A stretch of 59,336 nt of DNA from Alphaproteobacteria bacterium. GTDB lineage: Bacteria > Pseudomonadota > Alphaproteobacteria > UBA9219. The stretch lies in assembly GCA_013289265.1 (NCBI GenBank), contig JABDAH010000008.1, positions 1-59,336 on the forward strand. The letters are read 5' to 3'. Made by a program: the position numbers and the translations under genes. The notes beneath the pieces were generated by a model. The model worked only from the letters and a program-made list of their open reading frames with translations. It ran no database searches and was not told the origin of the DNA. Shown piece after piece: positions 48,268 through 58,355 of the stretch (position 1 is the first letter of the stretch; every line of letters starts with the position of its first letter).

Positions 48268-49612
48268 GGCCCGGTTGCAACATTGCTTTCAGTTTGGCGA
48301 TCATCTCCGCTTGCGGTACTTCAACCTGCTGTTTGATCATCAGGTCTTTAATAACGACGGTGCCTTTGGCCTGTTCGTTCGAGCCGATCAGAATGCCGAT
48401 GGGAATACCTGCTTTATCCGCGTATTTAAGTTGCTTATCCAGTTTGGCGGGCTCCAGGTAATTTTCGACATTGAACCCGGCACGGCGCAGTTCTGCCGCC
48501 AGCTTCAGATATTCCGCGCTTAGTTGCGGGTCGAGTTGCATGATCAGAATTTGCACATGGCTCGGCACAGAAGGAAGAAGCTTATGCGTATTCAGTTGAT
48601 CAAACAGCCGCGTCAGGCCGATGGAAATGCCGACGCCGGGCAATTTTGATTTGGTGTAAAAGCTAGCCAGGTCATCATAACGGCCGCCGGAGCAGACGCT
48701 GCCGAACTCCGGATGTGCATCAATCAATGTCTCATAAACGGTGCCGGTGTAGTAATCGAGGCCTCTGGCGATAGCGAGATTAAGTCTTGTGCGTTTTTCT
48801 GGCACGCCGAGAGCCTTTAAAGCATTCACAGTTTGTGTGACTTCAGAAAGCCCTTGCTGGAACAGAGGGTGATCCGCCTTTTGTGCCTGCAGTGCAGTCA
48901 AAATTTCGTCATTGCTGCCGGTATGAGCGATTAGATTTAGAATGCCGCCGGCCTGCGCGTCACTCATGCCAAGGGTGATAATGGCTTCGCGCACTTTGGC
49001 GGTGCCGATTTTATCCAGCTTGTCGATTTCGCGCAAAATCAGTTTTTGCTTTTCTGCATCTTCAATGCCGAAGCTGGCCAGCAACCCCAGTAAAATTTTG
49101 CGATTGCTGAAATGAATGGTGAAGTCGCCGATTTTCAATTCTTCGAAAATCTGCACGATGATGGCAGGAATTTCGGCGTCATAGGCGGGGTCTAGTTTAT
49201 CTTTGCCGATAACATCGATATCGCATTGGTAGAATTCGCGGAAACGGCCTTTTTGTGCGCGCTCGCCGCGATAGACGCGCTGCATCTGGTAGCGACGGAA
49301 GGGAAACGCCAGGTCGCGTTCATGCTGAGCAACATAGCGTGCTAGCGGTACCGTTAGATCAAAACGCAAAGCAAGATCCGCTTCATGGCCTTGCTGCAGG
49401 CCACCCGTCGACTGAACGTAATAAACCTGCTTTTCGGTTTCGCCGCCGGATTTGGTCAACAGAATATCTTTCAGCTCGAACACCGGCGTTTCGATCTGCA
49501 CAAAACCGAAACGCTCATAGCCGCGGCGGATCGTATCCAGCATATGCTGGAAGATCATTTGTTCGCGCGGCAGTAATTCGAGGGTGCCGGTAGTCGTACG
49601 AGGCTGAATCAT
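48260..49612 (-). CDS. hisS: Histidine-tRNA ligase
   Basis: A class II aminoacyl-tRNA synthetase of 450 residues. Class II motif 2 (FPFRRYQMQRVYRGERAQK, then FREFYQCDIDVIG), the histidine A loop RGLDYYTGTVYE and the SGGRYDDL segment are intact, and the anticodon domain ends the protein. It is the first gene of the reverse-strand run that continues to ialB. Its upstream side faces the palindromic element at 49620. Confidence 0.95.
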   Translation of the reverse strand: MIQPRTTTGTLELLPREQMIFQHMLDTIRRGYERFGFVQIETPVFELKDILLTKSGGETEKQVYYVQSTGGLQQGHEADLALRFDLTVPLARYVAQHERDLAFPFRRYQMQRVYRGERAQKGRFREFYQCDIDVIGKDKLDPAYDAEIPAIIVQIFEELKIGDFTIHFSNRKILLGLLASFGIEDAEKQKLILREIDKLDKIGTAKVREAIITLGMSDAQAGGILNLIAHTGSNDEILTALQAQKADHPLFQQGLSEVTQTVNALKALGVPEKRTRLNLAIARGLDYYTGTVYETLIDAHPEFGSVCSGGRYDDLASFYTKSKLPGVGISIGLTRLFDQLNTHKLLPSVPSHVQILIMQLDPQLSAEYLKLAAELRRAGFNVENYLEPAKLDKQLKYADKAGIPIGILIGSNEQAKGTVVIKDLMIKQQVEVPQAEMIAKLKAMLQPGHE

Positions 49613-49619
49613 TTGATAA

Positions 49620-49753
49620 GGGGTTGAGGCTTGGGGTTTAGGGTTCGGACGGGCTTGATAACATAGTCATTATTGGCAAGAAAGAAGATGTTCTTTTCTA
49701 GGATGTTGACATCTTCTCGCTATCTGAACCCTAAACCCCAAGCCCCAGCCCCC
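49620..49753. repeat. Imperfect inverted-repeat element between hisS and the ATPase pair
   Basis: The left arm 49620-49649 (GGCTTGGGGTTTAGGGTTC core) pairs with the right arm 49723-49753 (GAACCCTAAACCCCAAGCC core) over about 30 bases with three or four mismatches. An inner stem AGAAGATGT/ACATCTTCT (49683-49691, 49709-49717) sits in the middle. It is MITE-like and unrelated to the other three palindromes. Its position, in the gap between two divergent genes, could place it in their regulatory region. The rest of this 257-base gap is A/T-rich and holds the likely ribosome binding site CGGAG of the first ATPase. Confidence 0.75.
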
Positions 49754-49869
49754 GATTGAAATTAAGCCGATATTAACCGGAAATGGTGCCAAATAGGGGC
49801 TGTCCATCGCAGCGCAACATGATTCTAGGTAAGATGGATATTTAGGTCTAATTCCCTCCGGAGTTGTAA

Positions 49870-50904
49870 ATGACGGTAACCGTTAACGATCTCCCTTTTA
49901 TCGATCTGTATGTGCGTCTGGATAGGCCGGATCAGGCGCTTTACCGTTCCAAGGAACGCGGCAAAGGCACGATCAATCAATTAGTGCCTGAAGAATTCCA
50001 GCTGGCCGTCGACCGTTTCATGTCGGCTGTGAATGATCAGCTGAAGGATGCCAACGACGGCGCTATTGATTTTGAGGGCGTGCGTTGCCGTCTCTCCAAA
50101 CAGAGAATGTCGGATAACAGCAGCTGGGTTTGCGCCCGCCGCATCAACACCATCATTCCCGATCTGGATAAGCTGGGCATCACCCCGCATTTAGCCGAGC
50201 ATATGAAAAATCTCGGCAAACGCGATGGGCTGGTGCTTGTTTCGGGTGCCACGGGTCAAGGTAAGACCACGACCGCTGTCGCCTTGCTTGCTTATTTCCT
50301 GCGAACCTACGGTGGTGCCGCTGTTACCATTGAAGATCCCGTTGAATTCATGCTCAAAGGCCGTCACGGCGACGGCGGCCACTGTTTCCAGGTAGAAGTG
50401 CGTCAGGAAGAAGAATGGGCGATTTGCCTAAAACGCGCCCTGCGTTGGGCGCCGCGCTATATCTATGTCGGCGAAATTCGTACGCCCAAAGCAGCGGAAC
50501 AGGTTCTGCGCGCCGCCACAACGGGCCATTTGGTTATCACAACGGTGCATGCAGGCGCACCCGAAGAAGCCTTAATGGGCTTGATCTTTTTAGCTGAGCA
50601 GGCCATGGGTCCTGGTGTCGAAAATATTCTGGCTGCAGGTTTGACCGGTCTTGTTTATCAGACAATGAAAGAAACGGGGCCTGCCATTAAATATCTCTAT
50701 ACCGAAGCGGATTCTCCCGGTGATCCGATCCGCTCACTGATCCGTGAGAAAAAAATCGGCATGATGTCGACTTATATCGACCGCATCGCCGCGCGTCTGG
50801 CCAATAGTCCCGAAGCGCAGGCGCTGGCTAAAGGAGCAACCACTTTTGCTCCTGCGCCGGTCGCCTTTAAGCCCGCAACAGCAACGCCGCCCACCAAGAA
50901 ATAA
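49870..50904 (+). CDS. PilT-like secretion/retraction ATPase, first of a tandem pair
   Basis: A 344-residue member of the PilT/GspE secretion ATPase superfamily. Walker A GATGQGKT at 126-133, TIEDPVEFM (Asp box) at 153-161, then the Walker B region VGEIRTPKAAEQVLRA with E202, TTGHLVITTVH with H220 and H227. In PilT the Walker B segment is GE.RD; here it is GEIRT. The N-terminal 115 residues (LPFIDLYVRLDRPDQALYR) are shared with the next gene. No pilin or secretion genes lie nearby. The C-terminal tail is Pro/Ala/Thr-rich. Could be a retraction motor or part of a secretion system encoded elsewhere. Confidence 0.8.
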   Translation: MTVTVNDLPFIDLYVRLDRPDQALYRSKERGKGTINQLVPEEFQLAVDRFMSAVNDQLKDANDGAIDFEGVRCRLSKQRMSDNSSWVCARRINTIIPDLDKLGITPHLAEHMKNLGKRDGLVLVSGATGQGKTTTAVALLAYFLRTYGGAAVTIEDPVEFMLKGRHGDGGHCFQVEVRQEEEWAICLKRALRWAPRYIYVGEIRTPKAAEQVLRAATTGHLVITTVHAGAPEEALMGLIFLAEQAMGPGVENILAAGLTGLVYQTMKETGPAIKYLYTEADSPGDPIRSLIREKKIGMMSTYIDRIAARLANSPEAQALAKGATTFAPAPVAFKPATATPPTKK

Positions 50905-50907
50905 AAA

Positions 50908-51930
50908 ATGAATCTCCCCAGTAAAGAAACTTCCAAGGAATTTAAAGAGGCTCCAACCCGGCTGCGGGATCTGCCTTTCATGGATTTGTATGTGCGGCTT
51001 GATTCTGGTGGCTTGGGTCAGGCCCGTTACCGCTCGCCGGGCCGCGATTATACAAATAACTGGAGCCGTATCCTGCCGGATCAGTTTCGCACCGAAAGCG
51101 GTATCATTGCCAAAGAGCTTTTGCAAAATCTGGAAAACCCGGATTCCTCATATCAATATGATGGGATCCGTTTTCGTCAATCTTATCAAAGACTAGCAAA
51201 TGGCCAGCAATGGGTGATTTTGCGCCGCATCAGTTCGCGTGTTCCAAGCCTGGAAGAACTCTCTTTTGCCTCGCATATTTGCGAGCATTTACGCCGCTTA
51301 GGGCAACGCGACGGCTTGATTTTAATTTCGGGACCTACAGGTCACGGTAAAACTACAACATCATTCGCGCTGCTTGCGGATTATCTTAAACGCTTCGGCG
51401 GTGTCGCGCTGACGATTGAAGATCCCGTTGAATATATGCTCGACGGTCCCGTTGGCGATTACGGCTATTGCTATCAGGTGCAGGTCGAAAAAGATGAAGA
51501 CTGGGCCACACCGTTGAAACGCGCCTTGCGCTGGACGCCACGTTTCATCTTGGTTGGCGAAGTGCGTTCGCCGCGCGCGGCAGAGCAAATTTTGCGCGCC
51601 GCCACCACGGGCCATTTGGTTATCACTACCATCCATGCGGGTTCCGTCGAAGAAAGCTTCATGGGTTTAATGCATCTGGCTGAGCAGAGCATCGGCCATG
51701 CGGCTAACTACATGCTGGCACAAGGTTTGACGGCGGCATGGCATCAAACCTTAAGTTCATCCGGCCCTTATCTGCGGTACATCTTTACCGAAGAAAATAA
51801 TAATGGCGACCCGGTTCGATCACTGATCCGTGAAAACAAAGTCGGTATGATTAACAGCTATATCGACCGGCAGGCAGCGCGTATGGATGTGTCGCGCGGT
51901 GTTGATCCTGTCAAAGGCAAGCGGGTTTAA
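50908..51930 (+). CDS. PilT-like secretion/retraction ATPase, second of a tandem pair
   Basis: A 340-residue paralogue starting three bases after the first. Walker A GPTGHGKT at 142-149, LTIEDPVEYM, Walker B VGEVRSPRAAEQILRA (S where PilT has D), TTGHLVITTIH. The two share the DLYVRLD N-terminus and the C-terminal SLIRE.K.GM pattern. Together they probably form a homo- or hetero-hexamer. Its stop abuts the stop of the convergent phosphoribosyltransferase-like gene with no gap, so no terminator is visible. Confidence 0.8.
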   Translation: MNLPSKETSKEFKEAPTRLRDLPFMDLYVRLDSGGLGQARYRSPGRDYTNNWSRILPDQFRTESGIIAKELLQNLENPDSSYQYDGIRFRQSYQRLANGQQWVILRRISSRVPSLEELSFASHICEHLRRLGQRDGLILISGPTGHGKTTTSFALLADYLKRFGGVALTIEDPVEYMLDGPVGDYGYCYQVQVEKDEDWATPLKRALRWTPRFILVGEVRSPRAAEQILRAATTGHLVITTIHAGSVEESFMGLMHLAEQSIGHAANYMLAQGLTAAWHQTLSSSGPYLRYIFTEENNNGDPVRSLIRENKVGMINSYIDRQAARMDVSRGVDPVKGKRV

Positions 51931-52842
51931 TCAAGCATTCCGGCGCTTGGCGATTTCCACTTTCATAGCATCGAAAAAGGCGACATGGTTTTCGCCCAAA
52001 TGCCACGGATCATTCGTAAAGAACGACGCCAGCCGCTCGAACGATTTCGCATCCAGATTTTGCGCGTCGAACAGTTTGACGTCATGCATCAGATAGCGTT
52101 TGGCCCAGTCAATATTTGAGGTGAAATATGCCGCGATTTCATCACGCGTATCGCGGTCTATCAGGCCGCTGGCCAGTGATTTATCGAAGAAAGACAGATC
52201 AACGCTGTTCAGTGTCACAGTTTTCTTGCCATGATCCTTGAGCCGGTTAAGGCCATTACTACCGCGGCTGTTGATGCAGAGAGTGCCGATATAATCCAGT
52301 TTTGCTTTCACCAAAATCGGGAACCATAGATCAAAATAACTGGCGGCATTGTTGATCAGGTCGGCCACATGTAACGCGCGTTCATTTTCCTTGAAAGATT
52401 CTTTGCAATAAGCTGTCTGGTTTTTGAACAGGAAAACATGGCGCACGCCGAGTTCTTGCGCCAGCGGGATTGAAAACAGCCAGTCGCGGCGCTCGCCGCC
52501 GGAGATAACATTAAAACTACCCGCCGGAAATTCACGCTCTGCCGCAAGCTTCATCGCGCTAATGACTTGCTGATATTGCGGGCTCATTTGGTAGGCGCCG
52601 AGAATAAGCTTATTCAGCTGTTCGGCACGCGCGGCGTTATCCTTTGTCGCTGCAATAATCGCGGTAATTTTTTCCAGAAGTTCGGCGGCCAAAGCGGGGC
52701 CGATAACCAGTTCCGTATTCACATAAAAGGGGCCGGGAACACTGGCGGCATACCAGAAGACCGGGCCAGTTTTGTGGTTCCAGATCGATACAGCCTTAGT
52801 GTCGTGGATCAATTTTAACAGGGTATTGGTTGCGTCAGTCAA
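51931..52842 (-). CDS. Orotate-phosphoribosyltransferase-like protein, divergent
   Basis: About 303 residues. A mid-protein stretch VISGGERRDWLFSIPLAQEL resembles the substrate-binding region of phosphoribosyltransferases such as PyrE, but the expected acidic PRPP loop (DDVxTTG) is not visible. The C-terminal 100 residues are helical and unrecognised. I prefer the TTG at 52842, with GGGAGA about seven bases upstream; an ATG at 52878 gives 12 more residues. Catalytic activity is uncertain. Confidence 0.55.
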   Translation of the reverse strand: MTDATNTLLKLIHDTKAVSIWNHKTGPVFWYAASVPGPFYVNTELVIGPALAAELLEKITAIIAATKDNAARAEQLNKLILGAYQMSPQYQQVISAMKLAAEREFPAGSFNVISGGERRDWLFSIPLAQELGVRHVFLFKNQTAYCKESFKENERALHVADLINNAASYFDLWFPILVKAKLDYIGTLCINSRGSNGLNRLKDHGKKTVTLNSVDLSFFDKSLASGLIDRDTRDEIAAYFTSNIDWAKRYLMHDVKLFDAQNLDAKSFERLASFFTNDPWHLGENHVAFFDAMKVEIAKRRNA

Positions 52843-52909
52843 CTTTGCTCTCCCGCTTTTGCAGGGCTGTGATAGCATGCGGCAGGAAAATTCAAAAGAC
52901 GGCACGACT

Positions 52910-53416
52910 ATGGATTTAATCGTTAAAAACAGCCATTCGGCTTTGTGGGGTGATACAGAATTTCCCTGCGCCATTGGGCGTGGCGGTGTAATTGCTCCCA
53001 ACGCCAAAAAAGAGGGCGACGGGGCAACGCCTGCAGGACGCTGGCTTATGCGCGAAGTTTTTTATCGGGCCGACCGTGTCAAAAAGCCGGAAACTATCCT
53101 GCCGGTTCGTGCGCTCTGTCCGCAAGATGGCTGGTGCGATGCGCCCAATGACCCCAATTATAACAAATTCGTGCAACACCCTTACCCGGCAAGTGCCGAG
53201 CATCTATGGCGCGATGACGCCCTTTATGATGTGATTGTGGTTCTGGGCTATAACGATGATCCCGTCGTGCTGGGAAAGGGCAGCGCTATTTTCTTGCATC
53301 TGGCGCGACCGGATCTGGGGCCGTCCACAGGCTGTGTGCATTTGCGGCTTGAGGATATGCTGCGGGTGCTGGGCGAAGCAACCGCAGCATCGACCGTAGT
53401 GATTCCTACGCCATAA
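52910..53416 (+). CDS. L,D-transpeptidase (YkuD) family protein
   Basis: A 168-residue YkuD-type domain. The catalytic motif is H130 in AIFLHLARP and C142 in GPSTGCVHLRLEDM. The N-terminal AIGRGGV and KEGDGATPAGRW strands fit the family. L,D-transpeptidases crosslink peptidoglycan or attach lipoprotein in the periplasm, yet this start gives no signal peptide. An ATG at 52876 would add 11 residues without creating one. The last bases overlap the convergent hydrolase gene. Confidence 0.8.
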   Translation: MDLIVKNSHSALWGDTEFPCAIGRGGVIAPNAKKEGDGATPAGRWLMREVFYRADRVKKPETILPVRALCPQDGWCDAPNDPNYNKFVQHPYPASAEHLWRDDALYDVIVVLGYNDDPVVLGKGSAIFLHLARPDLGPSTGCVHLRLEDMLRVLGEATAASTVVIPTP

Positions 53417-54335
53417 CCTTTGCCAAAAATCCATCAATATAGCGCCACGCCTGCGCACGATAATTATCGGCTTCATTCATAATGTCGTGCAAGGCGCCTG
53501 GGATGATGTGATTTTCGGCTTTGCGAATGCGTTTGAGGGTGCGGTCCAACTCGTGCGGCGGCGTAACGCGGTCGGCTCCGCCGGTAATCGTCAGAACCGG
53601 CAATGACATGCGCTCGAAATAGTAACGATGCTGGACATAACTCATGCTCTTCAGGGCGGCATCCAACCAGCCCCATGTCACGCCGCCCACGGTCATTTCC
53701 GGATATGCCGCGAAATACTTTTCCATAATCGCAAAGCGATCCGGGTCGTGCGTCAGTGGATTATTGGCGAAAGTATAATCCTGAATCGCATAATCATGTT
53801 GGGCGGGCGCATAGTCTGCGCCGTGGCCGAGGCGCGCAGCAGTCCATGTCATGCTACGAGCGACTGCATGCACGGGTAGGGAGGCCAGCGCCAGCATCGG
53901 CGCTGTGAGTATCACGCCTGCGATATCCATGGGCTGGCGTTCTGTCACCCAGCGCAGCAGCAAATGCGAACCCATCGAATGGCCGAAGAGAAACAGCGGC
54001 CCCGTTTGAAAGGGTTGAACGATCTTTCCGTATAGCGAGCCCAGATCAGCAAGATGGTTATTAAAATCAATGGCATGGTCGCGCTGACGTTTGGCTCCGG
54101 TCAGGAAACGGTCGGACAGTCCTTGGCCGCGCCATTCAAAGAAAACCAGCCGGAAGTTGCGTTGCAGCAACCCTTCGCCTAGTTCTGCATACTTCTTTTC
54201 GATAAATTCGCGCCGTCCGGGGGCAATCAGGATCGTGCCACGTGGGTTTGGTGGCTCAAACAGGGCATAGCGCATTTGCTTGCCACCACCGCAATCATGG
54301 AATTTATAATGGGAAGTCAGGGAAGGAGTAGGCAT
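53406..54335 (-). CDS. Alpha/beta hydrolase (lysophospholipase-like)
   Basis: A 309-residue serine hydrolase. The oxyanion segment GTILIAPGRREFIEKY precedes the nucleophile GHSMGSHL; the acid is in ITGGADRVTPPHE and the His in PGALHDIMNE. The arrangement matches the PldB/monoacylglycerol-lipase group (S33). No signal peptide. Substrate unknown. Confidence 0.85.
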   Translation of the reverse strand: MPTPSLTSHYKFHDCGGGKQMRYALFEPPNPRGTILIAPGRREFIEKKYAELGEGLLQRNFRLVFFEWRGQGLSDRFLTGAKRQRDHAIDFNNHLADLGSLYGKIVQPFQTGPLFLFGHSMGSHLLLRWVTERQPMDIAGVILTAPMLALASLPVHAVARSMTWTAARLGHGADYAPAQHDYAIQDYTFANNPLTHDPDRFAIMEKYFAAYPEMTVGGVTWGWLDAALKSMSYVQHRYYFERMSLPVLTITGGADRVTPPHELDRTLKRIRKAENHIIPGALHDIMNEADNYRAQAWRYIDGFLAKVMA

Positions 54336-54430
54336 AGGATTGCAATTTAAACAAGTTCTTGAGCTCTGTCAGCTTTTCTTTGTATTATAAGGCATTAGAA
54401 GATCACCTTATACCGGAATTTGAATCAATC

Positions 54431-55372
54431 ATGCCTCAGCTTGCTGCCAAACTGCCAGAGCCTGATCTTAAAGGCGGCGTCTTTGCGCTCGGCAATTTCG
54501 ACGGCGTGCATCAAGGTCACCAGAGCGTCGTGAAAATTGCGCGTGACAAGGCGCGTGGCCTCGGCGTTCCGGTTCGCATCCTGACGCTGGAGCCGCATCC
54601 GCGTTCTGTCTTCAGGCCGGATATTCCGCCTTTCCGCCTGACGCCAGCTCCGGCCAAAATCCGGTTGTTGCAGCAGCTGGGTGTCGAGGACGTTATTGTT
54701 ACACCCTTTACTCTGGAATTCTCGCAATTACCGGCGGAAGATTTTGTCGAAAAGATCCTCATGCGCAGCTACGGCGCGCAGCATGTGGTTGCGGGTTCAG
54801 ACTTTGTTTTCGGCAATGCGCGTGGCGGCAACATGCAAAATCTGCGCGGCTGGCTTGCGCCGCATAATGTCGGCGTGACCGAAGTGACGCCTTTCCGCGA
54901 CGGGCAGGGTATCGTGATGTCGTCATCGCGCACGCGCATCGCCTTGCAGGAGGGGGATCTTCAAACCGCGGCGCATATATTGGGCCGCCCCTGGTCGATC
55001 GCGGGTATCATCCAGCATGGCGATAAGCGCGGACGGCAGCTCAGCGTACCGACGGCAAATATCGCCTTGGGCGAATATCTGCGTCCCAAATTCGGCGTTT
55101 ATGCCGTTATGGCGGGGCCTGTCGGCAAGTCGCTACGTCATCAGGGTGTTGCCAATATCGGTTCGCGCCCGACCGTTGATGGCAAAAACGAAATACTGGA
55201 ATTCCATTTGTTTAACTTCGAAGGCGATCTTTACGGGCAGGAATGGGAAGTGGAATTGCTTCATTTCCTGCGCCCGGAACAGGCTTTTCCCGATCTGGAC
55301 AGCCTGCGGGCCCAGATTATGCAGGATATAGAAACCGCCAAAGGGCGGTTGGCGGCGGCGATTATTCGCTAA
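54431..55372 (+). CDS. ribF: Bifunctional riboflavin kinase/FAD synthetase
   Basis: Makes FMN and FAD. About 313 residues from the chosen ATG. The N-terminal adenylyltransferase has [13 protein letters not shown] and the [14 protein letters not shown] helix; the C-terminal kinase has the [17 protein letters not shown] loop and [10 protein letters not shown] longer frame from a TTG at 54359 adds 24 residues with no match. Seventy bases upstream of ileS, and the genes ribF, ileS and lspA run together. Confidence 0.93.
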   Translation: MPQLAAKLPEPDLKGGVFALGNFDGVHQGHQSVVKIARDKARGLGVPVRILTLEPHPRSVFRPDIPPFRLTPAPAKIRLLQQLGVEDVIVTPFTLEFSQLPAEDFVEKILMRSYGAQHVVAGSDFVFGNARGGNMQNLRGWLAPHNVGVTEVTPFRDGQGIVMSSSRTRIALQEGDLQTAAHILGRPWSIAGIIQHGDKRGRQLSVPTANIALGEYLRPKFGVYAVMAGPVGKSLRHQGVANIGSRPTVDGKNEILEFHLFNFEGDLYGQEWEVELLHFLRPEQAFPDLDSLRAQIMQDIETAKGRLAAAIIR

Positions 55373-55442
55373 AAACGCTGTTTACCATCGTGGCTTCGAC
55401 CACTATCTTCATTCCTTCAATTGTCATTCAGGTCACCTTATT

Positions 55443-58355
55443 ATGAACGAGCCGAAAAAAGCCGATTACCGCGACACCGTGTTTCTGCCGAAAACCGACT
55501 TCCCGATGCGGGGCAGCCTACCGCAGAAGGAACCGGAGTTGCTGGCGCGCTGGAAGGATATGAATCTCTACAATCGCCTGCGCGAGCAAAGCAAAGGCCG
55601 CGAGAAATTTATCCTGCATGACGGCCCGCCTTATGCGAATGGTAATATTCATATCGGCCATGCTCTCAATAAAATTCTGAAAGATGTCGTTGTGCGCAGC
55701 TACCAGATGCTGGGCTTTGACGCGCCTTACGTGCCGGGTTGGGATTGTCATGGCCTGCCGATCGAATGGAAGATCGAAGAACAGTACCGCGCCAAGGGCA
55801 AAGACAAGGACGAAGTGCCGAAGTTGCAATTCCGCGCCGAATGCCGCGCCTTCGCCCAGCACTGGAAAGATATCCAGTCGGAGGAGTTCCAGCGCCTCGG
55901 CGTGCTCGGTGACTGGCCGCATCCTTATTTGACGATGACCAAGAAAGCCGAAGCGCAGATCCTGCGCGAGATTCATAAATTTCTGCAAAATGGCTTGCTC
56001 TATAAAGGCGTGAAACCTGTCATGTGGTCAGTGGTTGAAAAGACCGCTTTGGCCGAAGCTGAAATCGAATATCAGGATCACAAATCCACCACGCTTTGGG
56101 TGAAGTTTCCGGTTATCAAATCCGCCAATAAAGCTTTGGAGGGTGCCAGCGTCGTTATCTGGACGACAACACCTTGGACTATTCCGGCTAACCGCGCTGT
56201 TGCTTTTGGTGATTTTGCCTATGCCGTTATTCAGGTCGAAGAATTGGCTGAGGGTGGCCTCGCTAAGATCGGGGAGAAGCTGGTTGTTGCCGAAAGCTTG
56301 ATTGACCAATTCTGCAAGGACACGAAAACCACGCGTGTTACAAAAATTGCGACGCTGCAGCAGAGTGATTTAACCGGCGCAGTCGCACATCATCCCTTCC
56401 GTGGTCGCGCTGGATCTGAAGATTATTTCGATTATGACGTGCCGCTCTATTTCGGTGACTTCGTTACGACCGATGCTGGCACCGGTTTTGTGCATATCGC
56501 GCCAGGTCATGGCGAGGACGATTTCAATCTCGGCCAGAAATACAAGATCGAGTTTAAAGATACCGTTGGTGATGATGGACGCTATTTACCTAACGTCAAA
56601 GGTTTCGAAGGGCTTTACGTGTATAAGCCCGATGGCAAGGTCGGCGAAGCTAATGGCGCTGTTATCAAGGCATTGCTGGAAGCAAATGCGCTGCTGGCAA
56701 AATTGAACATCACACACAGCTATCCGCATTCGTGGCGTTCAAAAGCACCGCTGATTTTCCGCACCACGCCGCAATGGTTCATCGCGATGGATGAAAAGCC
56801 TGTGGGCAAGGACAAAACCCTACGCGAGCTTGCAATGCAGGCGATTGGCGATACGCAGTGGTATCCGGAAATTGGCGAGAACCGTATCCGTGGCATGATC
56901 GAAAGCCGTCCCGACTGGTGCATCAGCCGTCAACGCGCCTGGGGCGTGCCGATCGCCTTATTCGTTCACAAAACAACCGGTGAAGTGCTGAAGGATAAAG
57001 CGGTTCTGGACCGCATCACGGCGTCATTCGATGCCGAAGGTGCTGACGCTTGGTATAGTCACAAACCGGAAGACTTCCTCGGTAGTGGTTATAAAGCGGA
57101 TGATTACCATCAGGTCTTCGATATCGTCGATGTCTGGTTTGAATCAGGTTCCACCCATAGTTTTTGCCTCAATCAGGAATTAGGCAATGAATGGCCTGAA
57201 TTGAAATGGCCGGCTTCGCTGTACCTCGAAGGTTCTGACCAGCATCGTGGCTGGTTCCATTCTTCATTGCTGGAATCGTGTGGCACTACGGGCCGTGCGC
57301 CTTATGATAAGGTGCTGACTCACGGCTTTTCGCTCGATGAGCAGGGACGCAAAATGTCGAAATCGATCGGCAATGTCGTCGCCCCTCAGGAAGTGTATGA
57401 GAAGATGGGCGCGGATATTCTGCGTTTGTGGGTGGTAGCTTCCGATTATACGCAGGATTTGCGTATTGGTCCGGATATTCTGAAACAGATGGGCGACCTC
57501 TACCGCCGCTTCCGCAATACACTACGCTATTTGCTTGGTGCTCTGGATGGTATGAGTGCGGCGGAGCATGTGGATCATGCGCAGCTGCCGGAGCTGGAGC
57601 AATGGGCACTGCATCGCTTGCATGAAATGGATCAGATCATCAGGGCGGACATCCAGAAATTTGACTTCAACCATATGCTGCAGAGCCTGCATGATTTCTG
57701 CAATGCGGATCTATCGGCTTTCTATTTCGATGTACGCAAGGACAGCCTCTATTGCGACAAACCGAATGAATTGCGCCGCAAGGCTTCGCGCACGGTGCTG
57801 GAACTTATCTTCAATCACCTGACGGCGTGGCTGGCGCCCTTCCTCTGCTTTACCGCAGAAGAAGCCTATCTGATGCGGAATGGCAATGAGGGCAGCCTCC
57901 ATCTGCAGGCTTTCCCGGATGTGCGCAAAGAGTGGCGGAACGATAGCTTGGGTAAAAAATGGCAGGACATCCGTCTTGTTCGTCGCATCGTAACGGGGCA
58001 ACTGGAAGCAGCAAGAATGTCAAAGAAAATTGGCTCCAGCTTGGAAGCTCACCCCGTTATTTATGTGTCGCCGAAGATTAAAGATCTCTTGCAATCCATA
58101 GATTTTGCTGAGGTTTGCATTACTTCTGATTTAACCGTCATGCCTCATGAAGACGTAAAGGATGTAACAACCAAAACGCAGATATGGTCGGATTCTCCTG
58201 ATGCTATCTATTTTGATGATATTTCTCTAGCCAAAGGCATGAAATGCGAACGCTGCTGGCAGGTCCTGCCGGAAGTGGGTAGTCATGCGGATTGCCCCGA
58301 CCTTTGTAATCGGTGTCATGATGCCGTGACCCATATCAGGAAAGCGGCCGCATGA
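55443..58355 (+). CDS. ileS: Isoleucine-tRNA ligase
   Basis: A class I synthetase of 970 residues. HIGH at residues 70-73 ([12 protein letters not shown]), the editing domain with [22 protein letters not shown] at 637-641 ([10 protein letters not shown]), and C-terminal zinc knuckle CERCW...CPDLCNRC. The bacterial-type zinc site suggests the standard IleS1. The stop overlaps lspA by 4 bases. Confidence 0.97.
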   Translation: MNEPKKADYRDTVFLPKTDFPMRGSLPQKEPELLARWKDMNLYNRLREQSKGREKFILHDGPPYANGNIHIGHALNKILKDVVVRSYQMLGFDAPYVPGWDCHGLPIEWKIEEQYRAKGKDKDEVPKLQFRAECRAFAQHWKDIQSEEFQRLGVLGDWPHPYLTMTKKAEAQILREIHKFLQNGLLYKGVKPVMWSVVEKTALAEAEIEYQDHKSTTLWVKFPVIKSANKALEGASVVIWTTTPWTIPANRAVAFGDFAYAVIQVEELAEGGLAKIGEKLVVAESLIDQFCKDTKTTRVTKIATLQQSDLTGAVAHHPFRGRAGSEDYFDYDVPLYFGDFVTTDAGTGFVHIAPGHGEDDFNLGQKYKIEFKDTVGDDGRYLPNVKGFEGLYVYKPDGKVGEANGAVIKALLEANALLAKLNITHSYPHSWRSKAPLIFRTTPQWFIAMDEKPVGKDKTLRELAMQAIGDTQWYPEIGENRIRGMIESRPDWCISRQRAWGVPIALFVHKTTGEVLKDKAVLDRITASFDAEGADAWYSHKPEDFLGSGYKADDYHQVFDIVDVWFESGSTHSFCLNQELGNEWPELKWPASLYLEGSDQHRGWFHSSLLESCGTTGRAPYDKVLTHGFSLDEQGRKMSKSIGNVVAPQEVYEKMGADILRLWVVASDYTQDLRIGPDILKQMGDLYRRFRNTLRYLLGALDGMSAAEHVDHAQLPELEQWALHRLHEMDQIIRADIQKFDFNHMLQSLHDFCNADLSAFYFDVRKDSLYCDKPNELRRKASRTVLELIFNHLTAWLAPFLCFTAEEAYLMRNGNEGSLHLQAFPDVRKEWRNDSLGKKWQDIRLVRRIVTGQLEAARMSKKIGSSLEAHPVIYVSPKIKDLLQSIDFAEVCITSDLTVMPHEDVKDVTTKTQIWSDSPDAIYFDDISLAKGMKCERCWQVLPEVGSHADCPDLCNRCHDAVTHIRKAAA

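Noticed and set aside
49870-51930. Assignment to the Dot/Icm type IVB system
   Set aside because: The ATPases share only general superfamily motifs with DotB and no dot/icm gene is nearby, so I kept the neutral PilT-like name.
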